Shown: positions 33,538-45,584, counted from the stretch's first letter. The stretch: DNA of 64,000 nt from Chrysoperla carnea (GCF_905475395.1 NC_058342.1:8120001-8184000), one strand, 5' to 3'. The notes: generated by a model not told the origin, from the sequence alone. A program made the numbers and translations.

Positions 33538-35311
33538 AAACTGAAATTGAGACAGGTAATATTTGATACCAAGGCGAAATGCGCAAGAAAATCCAAGCTT
33601 TTTGTGCAAGAAGCTATAAAAGAATTGCCACCGGAATTTCAAATCGTTGTAACTTCTTGCTTCGAAGCTGCACAAAAACAAAATTCAAAAGGCAGACGGT
33701 ATACATTGGAATGGTTGTACGAATGTATTATAATACGATTAAAAAGTAGAAATACTTACGAACTTCTGCGAGCCCGTAAAATATTGCCGCTTCCATCGCT
33801 GAGTACTTTGAATAAATATAATAAGAAAATTAGCTGCTCAGCTTATGGTTTTCAATCATCAATTTTTGAAGGCTTAAAAGAGACATTTAAAAGTGAAGAT
33901 GAACAATATAAACGAGGTTCAATTCTAGTAGATGAAATGAAGCTTTCCGAGAACATTTATTTTGATACACAAACTATGAAATTTAATGGGTTCGTGGATT
34001 TGGGACAACACACGCCGGAAGAATTAAAAAACAAAACTGCTGATCATGCGTTAGTTTTTAAATTTGTGCCATTCGGGCCATTCAGAGGAAGGTGAACACA
34101 AGCTTTGGGTTGTTTTTTGTCCAAAAGTGCATGCACAACTGTTCCACTCCATAAATTAATTATAGAATGTATCGTCCTATTAGAAAATTGTGGAATTCAT
34201 GTCGACTCTGTTGTTACTGATGGGGCAACATGGAACCGAGGGGTTTGGAAAATTTTAAATATTGACGAAAATAATTTAGTTGCGAGCATACGTGCAATAA
34301 TAATCAGCGATTGTGGATGCTATCTGATTTTAATCATTTCACAGAACTTCAGAAACGGTATTATCAACGGAAAATTAGCTGATTTCAAGGTAAGATTAGT
34401 AGTAAAAAGTATGAAATGCAAAAACGTCGATAATATTTTTTTAATTTTCATTTCTTTTAGACTCCTTATGGAATTGTAAAGAAAAAACATCTGTCATCGT
34501 GGAAGAAAATGATTATCAACCGAATCTTAAAATTGCTCATAAATTAACACCAGCACATTTAAACCCAAAAGGTTTTTCAAAAAATGCATGTTCCGCTTGC
34601 AAATCAAGTTTGTATTTTTAGACTCTTTTTACTTCACATGTTTGTTATTTGTAGTTAATAAATTTAAAATATTTATAACTGTAGCTATTCGGACATGAGG
34701 TGTCAGTGGCCATGGCACATTATCAATCAAGTTGTGATGACTTGGCAGATTCTAGTCCAACACAGAAATCATTGATCTCATGTATAATCTTATACAAGCT
34801 ATTTCATCTTGTATACCGCGAGATGCCTTTTATATTAAAGACGATTGTCGGCAAAGACAGGTAATCATTACTGCTCCTGCGGGATTTATTCACAAAATTT
34901 GGATTGAAAAACTGTTGCTTGAGATTGACGAAGATGATCGAAGGTATAGAATATAGAATGTAAAAGCTGTTGTGTGGACTATCCTTGTAGCATAGCAACT
35001 GCTTATTTAATTTTTTGTATGTTACCGAGCTTTTTTATGATGTTATTTAATAGTAGAAATCTTTATTCCATTGTATCAAGTAATTTTAGATAAACTAATA
35101 TTTGCAACTTTAAATACCTTATTGAAAAAAAATTGGAGGAGAGGAACAAAGTTGTTCAATATATAAGCATCTTAATTGTTGTAATTGTGTTAAAATTCAT
35201 TCTTCATAGAGAGTGCGGTCTACGTTATAGGCCGTACTCCTTAAAAAAAAATAAAAAAATTTTTACTTAAAAAAGTGCGAGAGTGCATCAATACTCAAAC
35301 ACTGATTTAAA

Positions 35312-36497
35312 ATGACTTTACGAATAAACACCTTATGGTGTGAATTTGTACAAGATGACTCAGAAAAACCAACCATAAAAGATTGTTTTAAGTGGATTTT
35401 TGAAAACCTTAAGAATAAAGTGAATAACTTAGAAGAGAAACTACAAGGAATACAAAAGGAACCAAATGGATTTTTCCTTAAATTCAATGAACCAACTATC
35501 TGCAACGAAATAGTTACAAAATGTAATGGGGAAGGAAAGATCAAAACTGAAAATGGCTCAATAACGACATTAAATATCTCATACGCCGGAATTGGATTCC
35601 GAAAAATAAGAATTTTTCGATTACCATTCGAAATGTCGAACGAAGACATTAAAAATGAACTAGCTAAATATGGAAACATCCTAGAAATTCAAGATGAATA
35701 TTGGTTTGAGCAATATGCACCAAAACAAGATAGGTAAATTTAAGAATGGTAACAGAATAGTGCAATGCATATTGAAAAAGCATATACCATCCTTTATATA
35801 TGTAAAGGGACACAGGGCATTGATCACTTACGAAAACCAACCAAAAACTTGTGCTTACTGTGGTAGCAACGACCATCTAATAGCTTCATGTTTTAGACGT
35901 ACACAAGCCAGGGAAAATAAGCCTACATATAGCGGTGCATTAAAAAACAGTGTACCTGTCAATGTAGAAATGCAACAGGCGACGGCAGAAAAACTGAACA
36001 CTCAGAACACCTCAGATACAGAAACAGAAGGCACAAAAAAAACCCAAAAGAGAACACACCCATCAACATCAAATGAGACTGGGAATGAAATGGAAGTTGA
36101 ATCCATAATTCCAAGCACTCCAACAGAGGGTTAAATTAAGCCAAATAAAAAGAAACCAAAAGAAGAATTCAATTTTGAAGAATATATAAAGCCTTTTATA
36201 AATATCATAGATCTCGAACCAAATAACTATATTCTAACATCTAGTCAACTAATAAATTTCCTAAGGAAAACGTCTGAATCACAAAATTTATTAGAAACCG
36301 CCAGAAACTACACTGACAAAACTGATAAATTAATAGAAATGTTGCAAATCTTACATAAAAAATTAAATGACAGATCTACTAAAGTAAGAATAACCAGAAT
36401 TATAAACCAGCTTACCCTTCAACTGGAATATTCGTACTTAGCCGCAGCTGGATTCGATACCGAAAACAATTCTAAAATAAACTTCAACAATGAATAA
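35312..36497 (+). pseudogene. LINE ORF1 (nucleic-acid-binding protein)
   Basis: A Gag-like protein that would coat LINE RNA. It starts at the ATG at 35312 after a short leader. It shows a coiled-coil-like segment (IFENLKNKVNNLEEKLQ), an RNA-binding-like middle, and the zinc knuckle CAYCGSNDHLIASC (near 35852). A frameshift near 35735 moves the reading frame, and an in-frame TAA at 36132-36134 interrupts the C-terminal part, which continues to the original stop at 36495-36497. That stop overlaps the start of ORF2. Confidence 0.85.
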
Positions 36498-39400
36498 CAA
36501 CGTTCTAATTCAATGGAATTGTAACGGTTTTCTTAGAAACATCGGAGAAATTCAACTGTTAATTTCAAAATTAAATCCAATAATAATCTGCATCCAAGAA
36601 TCTCACCTTTCACCCCTCCAAACTACTACCCTCAAGAAATATACAACCGATCTGACTACACAGGAGCTAAAAAAGCAGCAGGAGGCGTCCTCACGGCTGT
36701 CAAAAACGTCTATCACTTAGAAACAATGCAAATACAAACAAAACTACAAAGTATCACAGTTAAAATACACCTATCTGCAACAAAAATAATCCACGTTACT
36801 AATTTATATCTCCCACCTGGGCAGTGTAATTTAGAAGAACTACAAGATCTTATCGAACAGCTACCTAAACCATATATTGTTGTCGGTGATTTCAATGCAC
36901 AAACCCAAATTTGGAGCCATAAAACTGACACGAGAGGAAACCAATTAGAAAAAATCTATCTTAAATATGATGAACTAGTACTCCTAAATGATGGACAACC
37001 CACTCATTTCTGCTTGTCAAACGGATCCCTGTCAGCAATAGACTTAAGCTTCTGCGAAAACCGCAACTGAATTGAATTGGAACGTATACCCTGACTTATG
37101 TGGTAGCGATCACTTCCCCATAATTATCGATATAAATACCTCCAAAAATATACCCAAACGGAAATCAAAACGATGGATAATTGAAAAGGCCGATTGGGAT
37201 CACTTCAAACAACAAACAGTGACAAATACAGAAATAACAAATAATATAGATACCGATATCGATAACTTCAACAAATTAGCGGCTATAAAAGTATACCCCA
37301 AACGAATTACTTAGTCTCCAAGCAATCACAAGTGGTGTGAGGATGTAAAAACCGCAATAAAAAACCGCAAAACAGCCCTGAAAACATATTAAAAAAATTC
37401 TACGGCTGAAAATTTCATTGAGTTCAAAAGGAAACGCGCCATTGCAAGAAACTTAATAAGAGAAAAGAAAAGACAAACATGGGAAAATTTTCTAGCTACA
37501 ATTGATAGTAATGTGTCAATAAGCCAAGCTTAGAACTCGGTACGAAAACTATCAAATAAACACTCAAATAGTGCGTTAGACCATGTCATAGTTGACAATT
37601 AACTCGTTACAGAACCAGGTGACATCGCTGAAATTTTTGCTAATCATTATGCCACAACATCAAGCACAACGAACTATCAACCCGAATTTATTACATATAA
37701 ACTTAACATTGAAAATACCTATATCGATGTCCATAATGACAACACTGAAAGGTTTAATGACAGAATATCAATTCAAGATTTGAAGAAATCAATCAGAAAA
37801 CAAAAAAATTCAACACCCGGTCCCCAACAAGTGCTCAACAATATTTATTAAACATATTACAATCCATCTGGATAAATCATACTTTTCCATCACAATGGCG
37901 TAAAGCAATAATTCTACCTATTCTAAAGCCTGGTAAAACTAAACTAAATGTTGAAAATTACAAACCTATCTCCTTAACTAGTAAGTAGTTGTGTGTGTAA
38001 AGTGATGGAACGCATTATTAACTAGCGACTACAGTGGGAACTAGAACAACGTGGAATGTTAAATTCCGCCCAAAATGGCTTGAGGCCTAATAGATCAGCA
38101 ATAAATCATCTGATATCATTAGAAGATGATATATGTAGAGCATTCCAAACAGATGAAAGCCGCCTAATCGCTATCTTTTTCGACCTGAAACGAGCATTTG
38201 ACACTACCTGGAGACACAAAATCATCAAGCAACTTTCTGATATTGGAATCCGCGGACACATATTGAATTTTATAGAAAATTTTCTTAAAAATCGCAAAAT
38301 TTGTACCAAAATCAATGACACATACTCATCATTTAAAATCCAAGAAAATGGTCTGCCACAAGGATCAATCTTAAGTCCAACATTGTTTACAATCGCTATA
38401 AATGATATCACAAATGAGATTCAGGCTCCCATAAAAACGTATCTATTTGCTGACGACTTAGCTATAACTCTCAGAACAAAAGATACTCTAACAGCACAGA
38501 AATTATTGGGAACGTCCTTAAAAAATCTAGAAGAATGGTCAACAAAAAATGGTCTTCAGTTCTCCGTAGAGAAAACTAAATGCATGAATTTTCACCGGAC
38601 CCGTAAAGAAAAACAAATAAAGAGATACAATTATACAACGAAAAATTATCTTTTACAGACACCCATTCCTTCTTGGGTATTACTTTTGACATAAAACTAA
38701 CTTGGGTTCCTCACATAAAAAAATTAAAAGCAGCCTGTACACAAGGTCTGAATCTAATCATAATAATTAATGGTCACAACAGCGGATCAAATCGGAAAAC
38801 ATTATTACAACTGTATCGATCTTTGATCCGAACTAAGTTAGACTACGGGTGTGTCGTTTATTCTTCTGCCAAGACCCATCATCTTAAACTGCTAGACTCA
38901 GTACACAATCTAGGTATAAGATTAGCAACTGGCGCATATCGGACTTGTCCAACAGAAAGTTTATATTGTGAATCAAACGAACCGTCTCTAAAACTAAAAG
39001 TTTCTATTAATGAAGTACTTCTTAACTGTCAAAAGTCAAGAAGACCATCCGAATTCTGCTTTAATATCAAAACACAAACATTTAGAGATCTTTACAATAA
39101 AAGAAAAATACCCAAGATCATTCTTAGCCAGACTGCAAATACTGATCAGAAGCATGGGATATGTTTTCCCAGAAATCATAAAGAAGGAAAAATCTGAAAA
39201 ACCACCCTGGAGAAGACATAACATCAGTTGCATAAGAGACTTAGAACAATATTCCAAATCAAATACTCCAGTACAGATTTTCCAAAATGAATTTCTAAAA
39301 ACTCGAAATATGTATCCTAATCACATACAGATATATACGGATGGCTCTAAAACAAACGATAAAAGTGGATGCGCCTTTACTATCAACAATCAAGAAAAAA

Positions 39401-40194
39401 AATTTAAATTCACCCGAAGCTGTAGTGTTTATACGGAGGAAACCATGGCTATCTTTGAAGCTATTAAATGTCTTGCTCAAAGACCGAAAATGAAATACAT
39501 TATCTTTACAGACTCACGCAGTGCAATAAATGCTTTAACATGTAATGAGGATACAAGTGACCCCCACATTTTTAACATACAAAAATTAAATGAGCAGCTC
39601 TCGGAACAAAGCTATGAATTGATATTTGCGTGGATACCAGGTCATGCTGGTATAACTGGAAATGAGGAAGCTGACAAATTAGCCAATGAAGCTACAAATG
39701 ATGGACAACTTATCTCACAGATACCTCTAAAAGATGAGCTATATAATATAAAGAATTTCCTTAAAAACTCATGGCAAGAGAAATGGTTGAAATCAAATGT
39801 AAAATTAATGGAGATTAAGTCTACAATTGGTGAATGGGAAAAATCATGTATACTTACAAGAAGAGAAGAAGTAGTTTTAGCCAGACTAAGAACCGGACAT
39901 ACACGTTTATTACATAAGTAAATTTTTGAACGACAGAACCGGCCTGTATGCGAAAGATGTCATGTCAATTTAACTGTCAGGCATGTGCTTGTAGAGTGCC
40001 CTATACTGAAAGACTGCTTATCCCTCCAGGGAATAGTCAACTGTAGTTTAAAAAATTTAATTGGTGATTATATAAATAACGTGAATATAATACTTAAAAT
40101 TCTTAAAGAAGTGAAGTTATTTAATAAGTTGAGAAACTATGACCGTAACCTGAATCATCTGGTACCTCAATTGTTTTTATCAAAGTTTATATAA
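36490..40194 (+). pseudogene. LINE ORF2 (endonuclease, reverse transcriptase, RNase H)
   Basis: This is the replication protein for target-primed reverse transcription. The endonuclease opens with LIQWNCNGFLRN, then CIQESHL (catalytic Glu), IVVGDFNAQTQIW and GSDHFPIIID. Stops at 36718, 37069 and 37312 and frame changes break it. RT runs from about 37800 to 38700, with QNGLRPNRSAINHL, FFDLKRAFDTTW, GLPQGSILSPTLF and the catalytic FADD near 38447. RNase H follows (QIYTDGSKTNDKSG near 39325, EETMAIFEA, FTDSRSAINAL, IPGHAGITGNEEAD). A C-terminal Cys/His finger (CERCHVNL ... HVLVECP) lies near 39948-40000, and the frame ends at 40194. The RT and RNase H parts keep their catalytic residues; the endonuclease is the most damaged. 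Confidence 0.92.
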
Positions 40195-41430
40195 TTTTAT
40201 ATTACTATTAGAAATATATCATAAACACTATAAAAATACAAATTATGTAAAAATTAGAACTTGTAAATAATCAAATTTGTTAATTTTAAAACACAAATAG
40301 CCTCAGTAGCTGAAGCGTAATAAAAAAAAAAAAAAATAAAAATACCTTATTGAAATACGCATGTGCTTAACATATCTATTATTCAAGAGATTTTGTATGT
40401 TACACAGCAATTGATAGCTACATAAATTTACAAGCACTTATATGATATTGTGATAAAATAAATTAGTTATGTTATACCTTTTTGGAAATTACTGAAATTC
40501 GATTAACATTTTGCAGGCAATTCTTGAATTTTTAGAATTTCTGAAAGATTGGGAAAAGCTTGGACCCATACCAGTCTCTAAGAGTACTTTAGGTGACTTA
40601 AAAGTAACTCTGCAAGCGACATTAGAAGTACTTGACGAACTGCACACTGAGTGTAATTACAACTATTTGATGACTGCAACGCTTTCGCAAGATCCTTTAG
40701 AAGTAAGTACATCAATTACTGTCTTGCTCTCACTAATACGAATTTCTTAAAATAAAATAATTTTTTTTTTTCAGAGATTTTTTTCAATTATGCGATTTTC
40801 TTGTGGGGATAATGATCATCTGGATCCAAAAATGTTTGCTCAAGTTTATCGCCTGGCTTCTTGTTTTTCACTTATAAAGCCTCCCAAAGGGTGTAATGTT
40901 GATGGAGTTCATGTTCTTAAGACATTACTTAAAACCAACGATTTAATGGATAACCCCAATACACCTAAACGAGAATGGTTGGAAAGTATCGATTCAATGT
41001 TAGATAATAGTTTACCAATCAGTGTGAATTCAACATATGAAGATGACCACAATTACAATGAAGCCGTCAGTAGTGAAGCGGTCTAATCCTACATTGCTGG
41101 TTACATTGGCCGAAAACTCAAGAAAATGCTTAAATGTCAGGGTTGCTTACAAGCTTTAGAGTCCAAAAGAAATGATGGTAAATTGCTCGTTCGCAATGAT
41201 GTCGTTAATAAAATGGATCTATATGGAGGATTGTTTTACGCTAGTGATGAATTATTTTTACTGACTCAGCCGTTAGAAGAGTGTGTGCCCAGGGCAGTTT
41301 CAAAATCATTAGTAAATTTAGAAACGTCATGCGAGCACATTTTTTAGCCAAATCTGAAAATAAACGCCATGAAACAGCTAAAGTTAAACTAAAAATGCAT
41401 CGAAAAAATGCTAAGTTAATAACTTGAAAG

Positions 41431-42540
41431 CTAGTCATTAACTTTATTAATTAATTTATCTTTAAATTAATTTAAACTAATACAAAATATTTATTCTTGA
41501 AAATTATCAATTTTATTTTAATGTTTAATTGTTTTAATCATGTTTTAACTATCGAAACTACGAAGACTGAGCAATTAAGTTTTAAATGTATTTATTACTT
41601 TTGTAAGACTCATTATATAAGCAGTATTTAATAATTGTTGAGAATTAATTATTATGTTAAAATGTTCTATTTTTTTAAATATATTTATTTACTCAATTTT
41701 TAATTTAATTTTTCGTTATTATGCAACCCTTCACTAAAAAAAATTTATATTTTTATCATTTATTGGTTATATGGTATTTCATATTTCATTATTCAAAAGA
41801 ATTCTGAAATTTTTTAAATTATTGTTATAAATTTAATCAATGTAAGAAATTACTTTATTATCTCGGCATTTCAAAATTTTAGTCGCGCGTTTACGGACCG
41901 GATATATATCTTTCTTCGTTTCATTCTGTCCTACTGTAACAGTTTTAAGCGCTTTCTTTCAAATGCCGTCATCAGCTTACGGCAGCACCACCACAATTTC
42001 ACATGACTTTATGGACACTTCTAATATACAGAGAAAGTGCTCCTTACCTCTACCCTCCATAATGTATAAAGAATTATTCCAAAAAATTTAGTTACTTTTT
42101 GTTACTAACTAACAGAAGTTACTAGAATAGCTAAATTCACATGTAAGCTGTGTAAATCAACATCAACAAATACTTTATTTAACAACATAGCGTCGCGTCA
42201 TTTATGACCAATAACCATTTTTTATTGCCGTTTTAAAACTTTTTTAAATATTTAATTAAATTTTTTCGTGTGTGTTTTTCTTTAATACTTTTTATTTTTA
42301 AAGCTTTTAATACTTTATACTTTTTTCAAACTTTTTATATATTATTTTAATTTATTTTTTGGCGTGTTGTGTGCGTTTCTTTCCAAAACTTTATATTTTT
42401 ATCAATCTTTATTTAAATATTGATTTAATTTTTTTTCGTGTGTTTGTGTGTTGTAGTTTTAGTTGTTTTTCCTTAGTTATAAGTGTATATATTTCTAATT
42501 TTAAGTTTTATATTTATTTCATTTTTTTATCAATTTTTTA
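41431..42540. other. AT-rich stretch after the P-element
   Basis: No gene. It should contain the P-element 3' end; apart from the inverted-repeat arm at 42031-42060, no terminus is evident. Several T-rich lines near 42240-42540 contain tandem variants of TTTTTAAATATTTAATT. Confidence 0.4.
42031..42060 (-). repeat. Inverted repeat, right arm (pairs with 31497-31526)
   Basis: The reverse complement of the left arm, 10.5 kb away and about 600 bases beyond the last P-element coding trace. It may be a subterminal inverted repeat of the P-element or a fragment of a second, inverted copy. Confidence 0.85.
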
Positions 42541-43345
42541 ATATGGATATGGAATCCAGCAGTTGTGCAACAGCAAAGTAAGTATTTTATAAATGGCATG
42601 TTAAACTTTTGCATTACTATAACTAACTCCACAAAATTTTTTAATTTCTGTTGAAAAAAAAGGAGGGCTGCTGGCGCTTCAACGGAGCTCCACCTTTCCC
42701 GTATGATTGACTTTTTTATTGCCAATAAAGGGTTACCTGAAGGAAAAATTTTTAAGCCCGCGCCGATGGGAAGCTTCAATTAACCAGAAAGTGCGTCGGC
42801 AGGTATAGTGAAGACCACGGAACAGAGGCAAAAAGTTAGTGTTTATTAAATTTTTTATTACAATTAAATCTTTATATTTATGAAAACACTAAATTGTTTG
42901 GTATTTTAGGAAAGACATGGAATGCAGAGTATCGACAAAGGCCAGAGACCTCAAAAAAGCAAAAGCAGGGGAACATGGAGCTGGGTATAAACAGCCCCAT
43001 GACGAATATGGAAATTAAAGTTTTGGGAATTATCGGGCACAAATATGTGGAAGGTAGTTCCATTGTGCCCGATACCATTCCCGAAGAAGAGGTTACTATA
43101 TCTTTTTCTCTTAAATTTATTGATTTTTTAATTGTATATTATTCACAGGATTTGCAATTACGGTTAGTGGCAGGAGATACCACGGTTTGAGATACAAAAC
43201 CGACCGTGGTATCTATAATGGACATAGAAAATACCTCATCCTCATGTAGTTTCCCAGAATCTATCCCTAGTACATCCCTAGCCCGTAAGATTCTATAATT
43301 TTAAATTAATTTATCAAGGCCCCTATAGGCCAGAAAACAGCACTG
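42541..43345 (+). other. Possible small exons of an unrecognised gene
   Basis: ATG at 42543 opens MDMESSSCATAK followed by a GTAAGT donor; after an acceptor-like AG near 42661 comes RAAGASTELHLSRMIDFFIAN. A second piece (42894-43090) reads KTWNAEYRQRPETSKKQKQG and MTNMEIKVLGIIGHKYVEG. I recognise no family. They may be 5' exons of the TE-like protein whose C-terminal part follows at 43386, since splice signals and spacing suit short-intron gene structure. Confidence 0.3.
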
Positions 43346-43360
43346 AAATAAAAGTGATTG

Positions 43361-43385
43361 CCCCCCCCCCCCCCCCCCCCCCCCC
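43361..43385 (+). repeat. C25 homopolymer
   Basis: Twenty-five uninterrupted C residues in otherwise AT-rich DNA, which is G25 on the minus strand. It abuts coding-like sequence and creates an artificial polyproline start. Confidence 0.95.
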
Positions 43386-43925
43386 GAGAAACTTTAAAAC
43401 TTGGGGAGAAAAATGTTATCAATACTACTTTGGTGCCGCCAGAAAAAGTTTTGTTGCCACCTCTCCATATCAAATTGGGGTTGATGAAACAATCACTGCA
43501 AAAGGATGGAGACTATTTTAAATACAAAATTCCCGAAGCTGTCAGAAGCAAAGTTGAAAGAGGGAGTTTCACTGGCCCCCACATAAGAAGTCTTTTAACT
43601 GGCTACCTCCTTGTGAAAAGTATGATTGAGAAGGAAAAAGAAGCTTGGGTATCGTTCAAGGATGTAGTGCGAAAGTTTTTGGAAAATACTAAGGATCCTG
43701 ACTACAAAGCCATTATTTAACTAGCAGCATACGAAGCTCAAGGCTGCAAGATAAGCCTGAAGGTCCATTTTTTACACTCCCACATAGAATACTTTCCTGA
43801 AAACCTGGGAGCTTACAGTGAAGAACTTGGCGAGCGGTTTCACCAGGATGTCCGCGATATCGAGAGACGGTACCAAGTAAGATGGGATGTCACTATGCTT
43901 GCAGGCTACTGTATAATTTTTTAAT
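43386..43925 (+). pseudogene. Fragment of an uncharacterised TE-associated protein
   Basis: The open frame after the C-run reads VLLPPLHIKLGLMKQ, YKIPEAVRSKVERGSFTGP and EAWVSFKDVVRKFLENTKDP to a TAA at 43718-43720. It continues in the same frame as QGCKISLKVHFLHSHIEYFPENLGAYSEE and ERFHQDVRDIERRYQ to about 43910. I recognise these blocks (HIKLGLMK, HFLHSH..YFPENLG..SEE.GERFHQD) from a recurrent uncharacterised protein family in insects, cnidarians and other animals that behaves like a transposable element. I do not know its activity. At least the nonsense codon at 43718 and the loss of both ends make this a fragment. Confidence 0.6.
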
Positions 43926-44365
43926 AAACGAGTGCTTTTACCAATTTTACCGCTGAGTCAGCACTGACCCACCTCGTTAGCCCATCGCTTGTGAGCAGAC
44001 GTGAGGTTAGGGATTGCCTACCCTTATTATTACAAATATTGTTTAAATTTGATATTAACGAATTCATGCCTGCCAAGGAGGGAGAGAGAATACAGGCTTT
44101 ACACCCCAGAGCCTCCCATCTCCTTGAGAGACATAAATCTTCACAAGTCAGCTACGTCTTTTGAAGAAAGTTCACTGACTTGTGGCCGTGTAGTCTGTAC
44201 GTCCGTCAGTCAACGCGACGTCCGTTTGTCCGTCTGTCTGCCGAGTCGGGGGTACGTAAGTCTGTCCGATGTCCTGGTCAAGCAGGCTCCGTCCCTGCAC
44301 CCGCAGCGATGTGGAACCTACTAAAATAAAGAAAAAAAATAGAGAAAAAGAAACTTCAAGGGCTG
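43926..44365 (-). other. G+C-richer stretch, probably 3' UTR of the minus-strand LINE
   Basis: It follows the end of the minus-strand LINE frame and contains a pyrimidine/A-rich block and repeated CGTCNGTC-like words (44205-44245). No independent gene is apparent. Confidence 0.4.
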
Positions 44366-45128
44366 TTACTTGAAGACAGTCTGATGCGATCTCAATGTAC
44401 GAAGGGTGCCTATAATGACAGCCTTCTGCATAGAAGAGATAAGGTGACGAAGATGAGACCTGCAGACCGGAATTTGAGATAGATTCGTCTCGAGAGTGGG
44501 ACGAATTCCGCCTAGGCAACCGATAAAGGACAACCATTTTGACTGAGTAGCCAGGGTGTAGTCGTTGTAGTTCCTGTAAGAGATCAAGATATTTAGTCCG
44601 TTTTTGCTCCTCCTTCGTGACTATGTTCGTTTCTGCAGGCGCAGAGAACTCGATGACGTACATAGTCTTAGATGAGATATCCTGGAGCACTACATCAGGC
44701 TTGGTAGCAGAGAGCTGCCTGGTAGTTGGGGACGAGAAATTCCAGAAGATAATGCATTTCTCGTTCTTGGCGACGGACTCGATCTCGCCTGGAGCATATG
44801 GTAGGACTGGCGTAGGGTCCACTTCATACTTGTGTCTCAAGAAGTAGTACAGCACGAGTAGGGCAGCGTTATGGCGATGTATGTAAGTGTTCGTGGCATA
44901 AGAAGAGATGAGGTGCATCAGCGTCTCCGGCTGAGATTTGCACGCTCTGCACATAGTGGTGGAGACTGCTTTCTTACATACATACTTTTGGTGAGTTAGC
45001 GTCGCTATCACGCCATCTTGGGCAGCGATGATAAAGCCTTCTGTTTCGGACTTGAGTCCAGCTGATCGGAGAGAAGAGAACGTGTGATCAACGGAAAGAC
45101 TACAGGTGTCTAAATGACGATAGAACAC
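44366..45128 (-). pseudogene. C-terminus of a LINE with restriction-like endonuclease
   Basis: On the minus strand, a Cys/His finger (CRACKSQPETLMHLIS) is followed by IHRHNAALLVLYYFLRHKY. Then comes a PD-(D/E)XK-like endonuclease (KPDVVLQDISSKTMYVIEFSAP) ending LQELQRLHPGYSVKMVVL near 44540. This is the layout at the C-terminus of R2/R4-type non-LTR retrotransposons, which cut target DNA with a restriction-like nuclease. A frameshift near 44545 moves the remaining C-terminus (GCLGGIRPTLETNL ... SSMQKAVIIGTLRTLRSH) into another frame that closes at 44366. The run-on of the first frame to 44172 is therefore spurious. No RT domain precedes it in the window; the fragment is cut near 45128. Which clade it belongs to is uncertain. 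Confidence 0.75.
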
Positions 45129-45144
45129 TCCCTGATGGTCACGA

Positions 45145-45215
45145 TTTTTATTCTTATTATTCTTATTATTATTATTATTAATATTATGATAATGATTATT
45201 ATTATGAAGGATATT
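45145..45215. repeat. TTA/ATT simple repeat
   Basis: An imperfect array of ATT/TTATTATT units bordering the minus-strand LINE fragment. Confidence 0.85.
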
Positions 45216-45584
45216 ATCTAATGATCATTTTTTTATTTGTGTTGTTTACATATTTAACAAATATGTTACAAAGTTACATTTTAAAAATTTATAAGAAACA
45301 AATAATTAAATAAATTATATTAATAATTAATAATTTTATACTTTTTATTTTGAATACTTTTTTTGATTTAATAGTTCATTTCAAATATACCGAACTTTTA
45401 GCAGTTGGTAATACTAACTTTTAGTGCCGGGTAAAAATAGGTAATTGGACTTTGTGGGGTGGGTAATTCTACTTAAGTCATCGGCAACACTAAAAAAACC
45501 TTAACAATTTACCAAATCCAACTTTGTCTTTTTTATTTAGTTCATCTTTTGTACATACTTTGAGCGACATTAGTAAATTAAAAC

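Larger units (their letters stand above)
35112..40355 (+). mobile_element. I-like LINE nested in the P-element, with 16-base target duplication
   Basis: AAATACCTTATTGAAA occurs at 35112-35127 and again at 40340-40355, flanking a 5.2-kb insertion that ends in an A-rich tail (AATAAAAAAAAAAAAAA). Inside are a 5' UTR, ORF1 with a CCHC knuckle, and ORF2 with endonuclease, RT and RNase H. The presence of RNase H and a zinc-knuckle ORF1 points to the I-like group. It sits in an intron of the transposase (donor near 34939, acceptor 40514), so it need not have been what killed the P-element. The 5' end appears complete or nearly so. Confidence 0.95.
31488..41430 (+). pseudogene. P-element transposase (THAP domain), broken and split by a LINE
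   Basis: The remnant of a P-element-type cut-and-paste transposase. Exon pieces in order: the second half of a THAP zinc finger (ARLQHWTRSLGI ... SDYICQFHFKEKDI, 31540-31640); after a TAA at 31719, a Gln/Glu-rich repeat (31735-31910) and QHWTYAEKSD; an exon at 32149-32276; a basic exon ending 32527; and a long core exon (33538-34389) with YTLEWLYECIIIRLKS, ILVDEMKLSENI (catalytic-type Asp), an in-frame TGA at 34093 and VVTDGATWNRGVWK. Shorter pieces run to 34940. The 3' part resumes after the LINE at 40515 with ILEFLEFLKDWEKLG, then RFSCGDNDHLDPKMF (40774 on), a TAA at 41084 and IAGYIGRKLKKMLKCQGC to about 41430. Introns at 32073-32148, 34390-34459 and 40703-40772 have GT-AG ends. The first half of the THAP finger was not found. 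Confidence 0.88.

Noticed and set aside
43358-43384. Polyproline N-terminus of a gene starting at 43358
   Set aside because: It is the translation of the C25 run; the coding-like sequence begins after it.
44001-44365. ORF 44001-44324 (+) and the distal end of the minus-strand ORF 44172-44365
   Set aside because: The minus-strand LINE C-terminus continues in another frame from about 44545, so the run-on is out of frame; the plus-strand ORF is its shadow.
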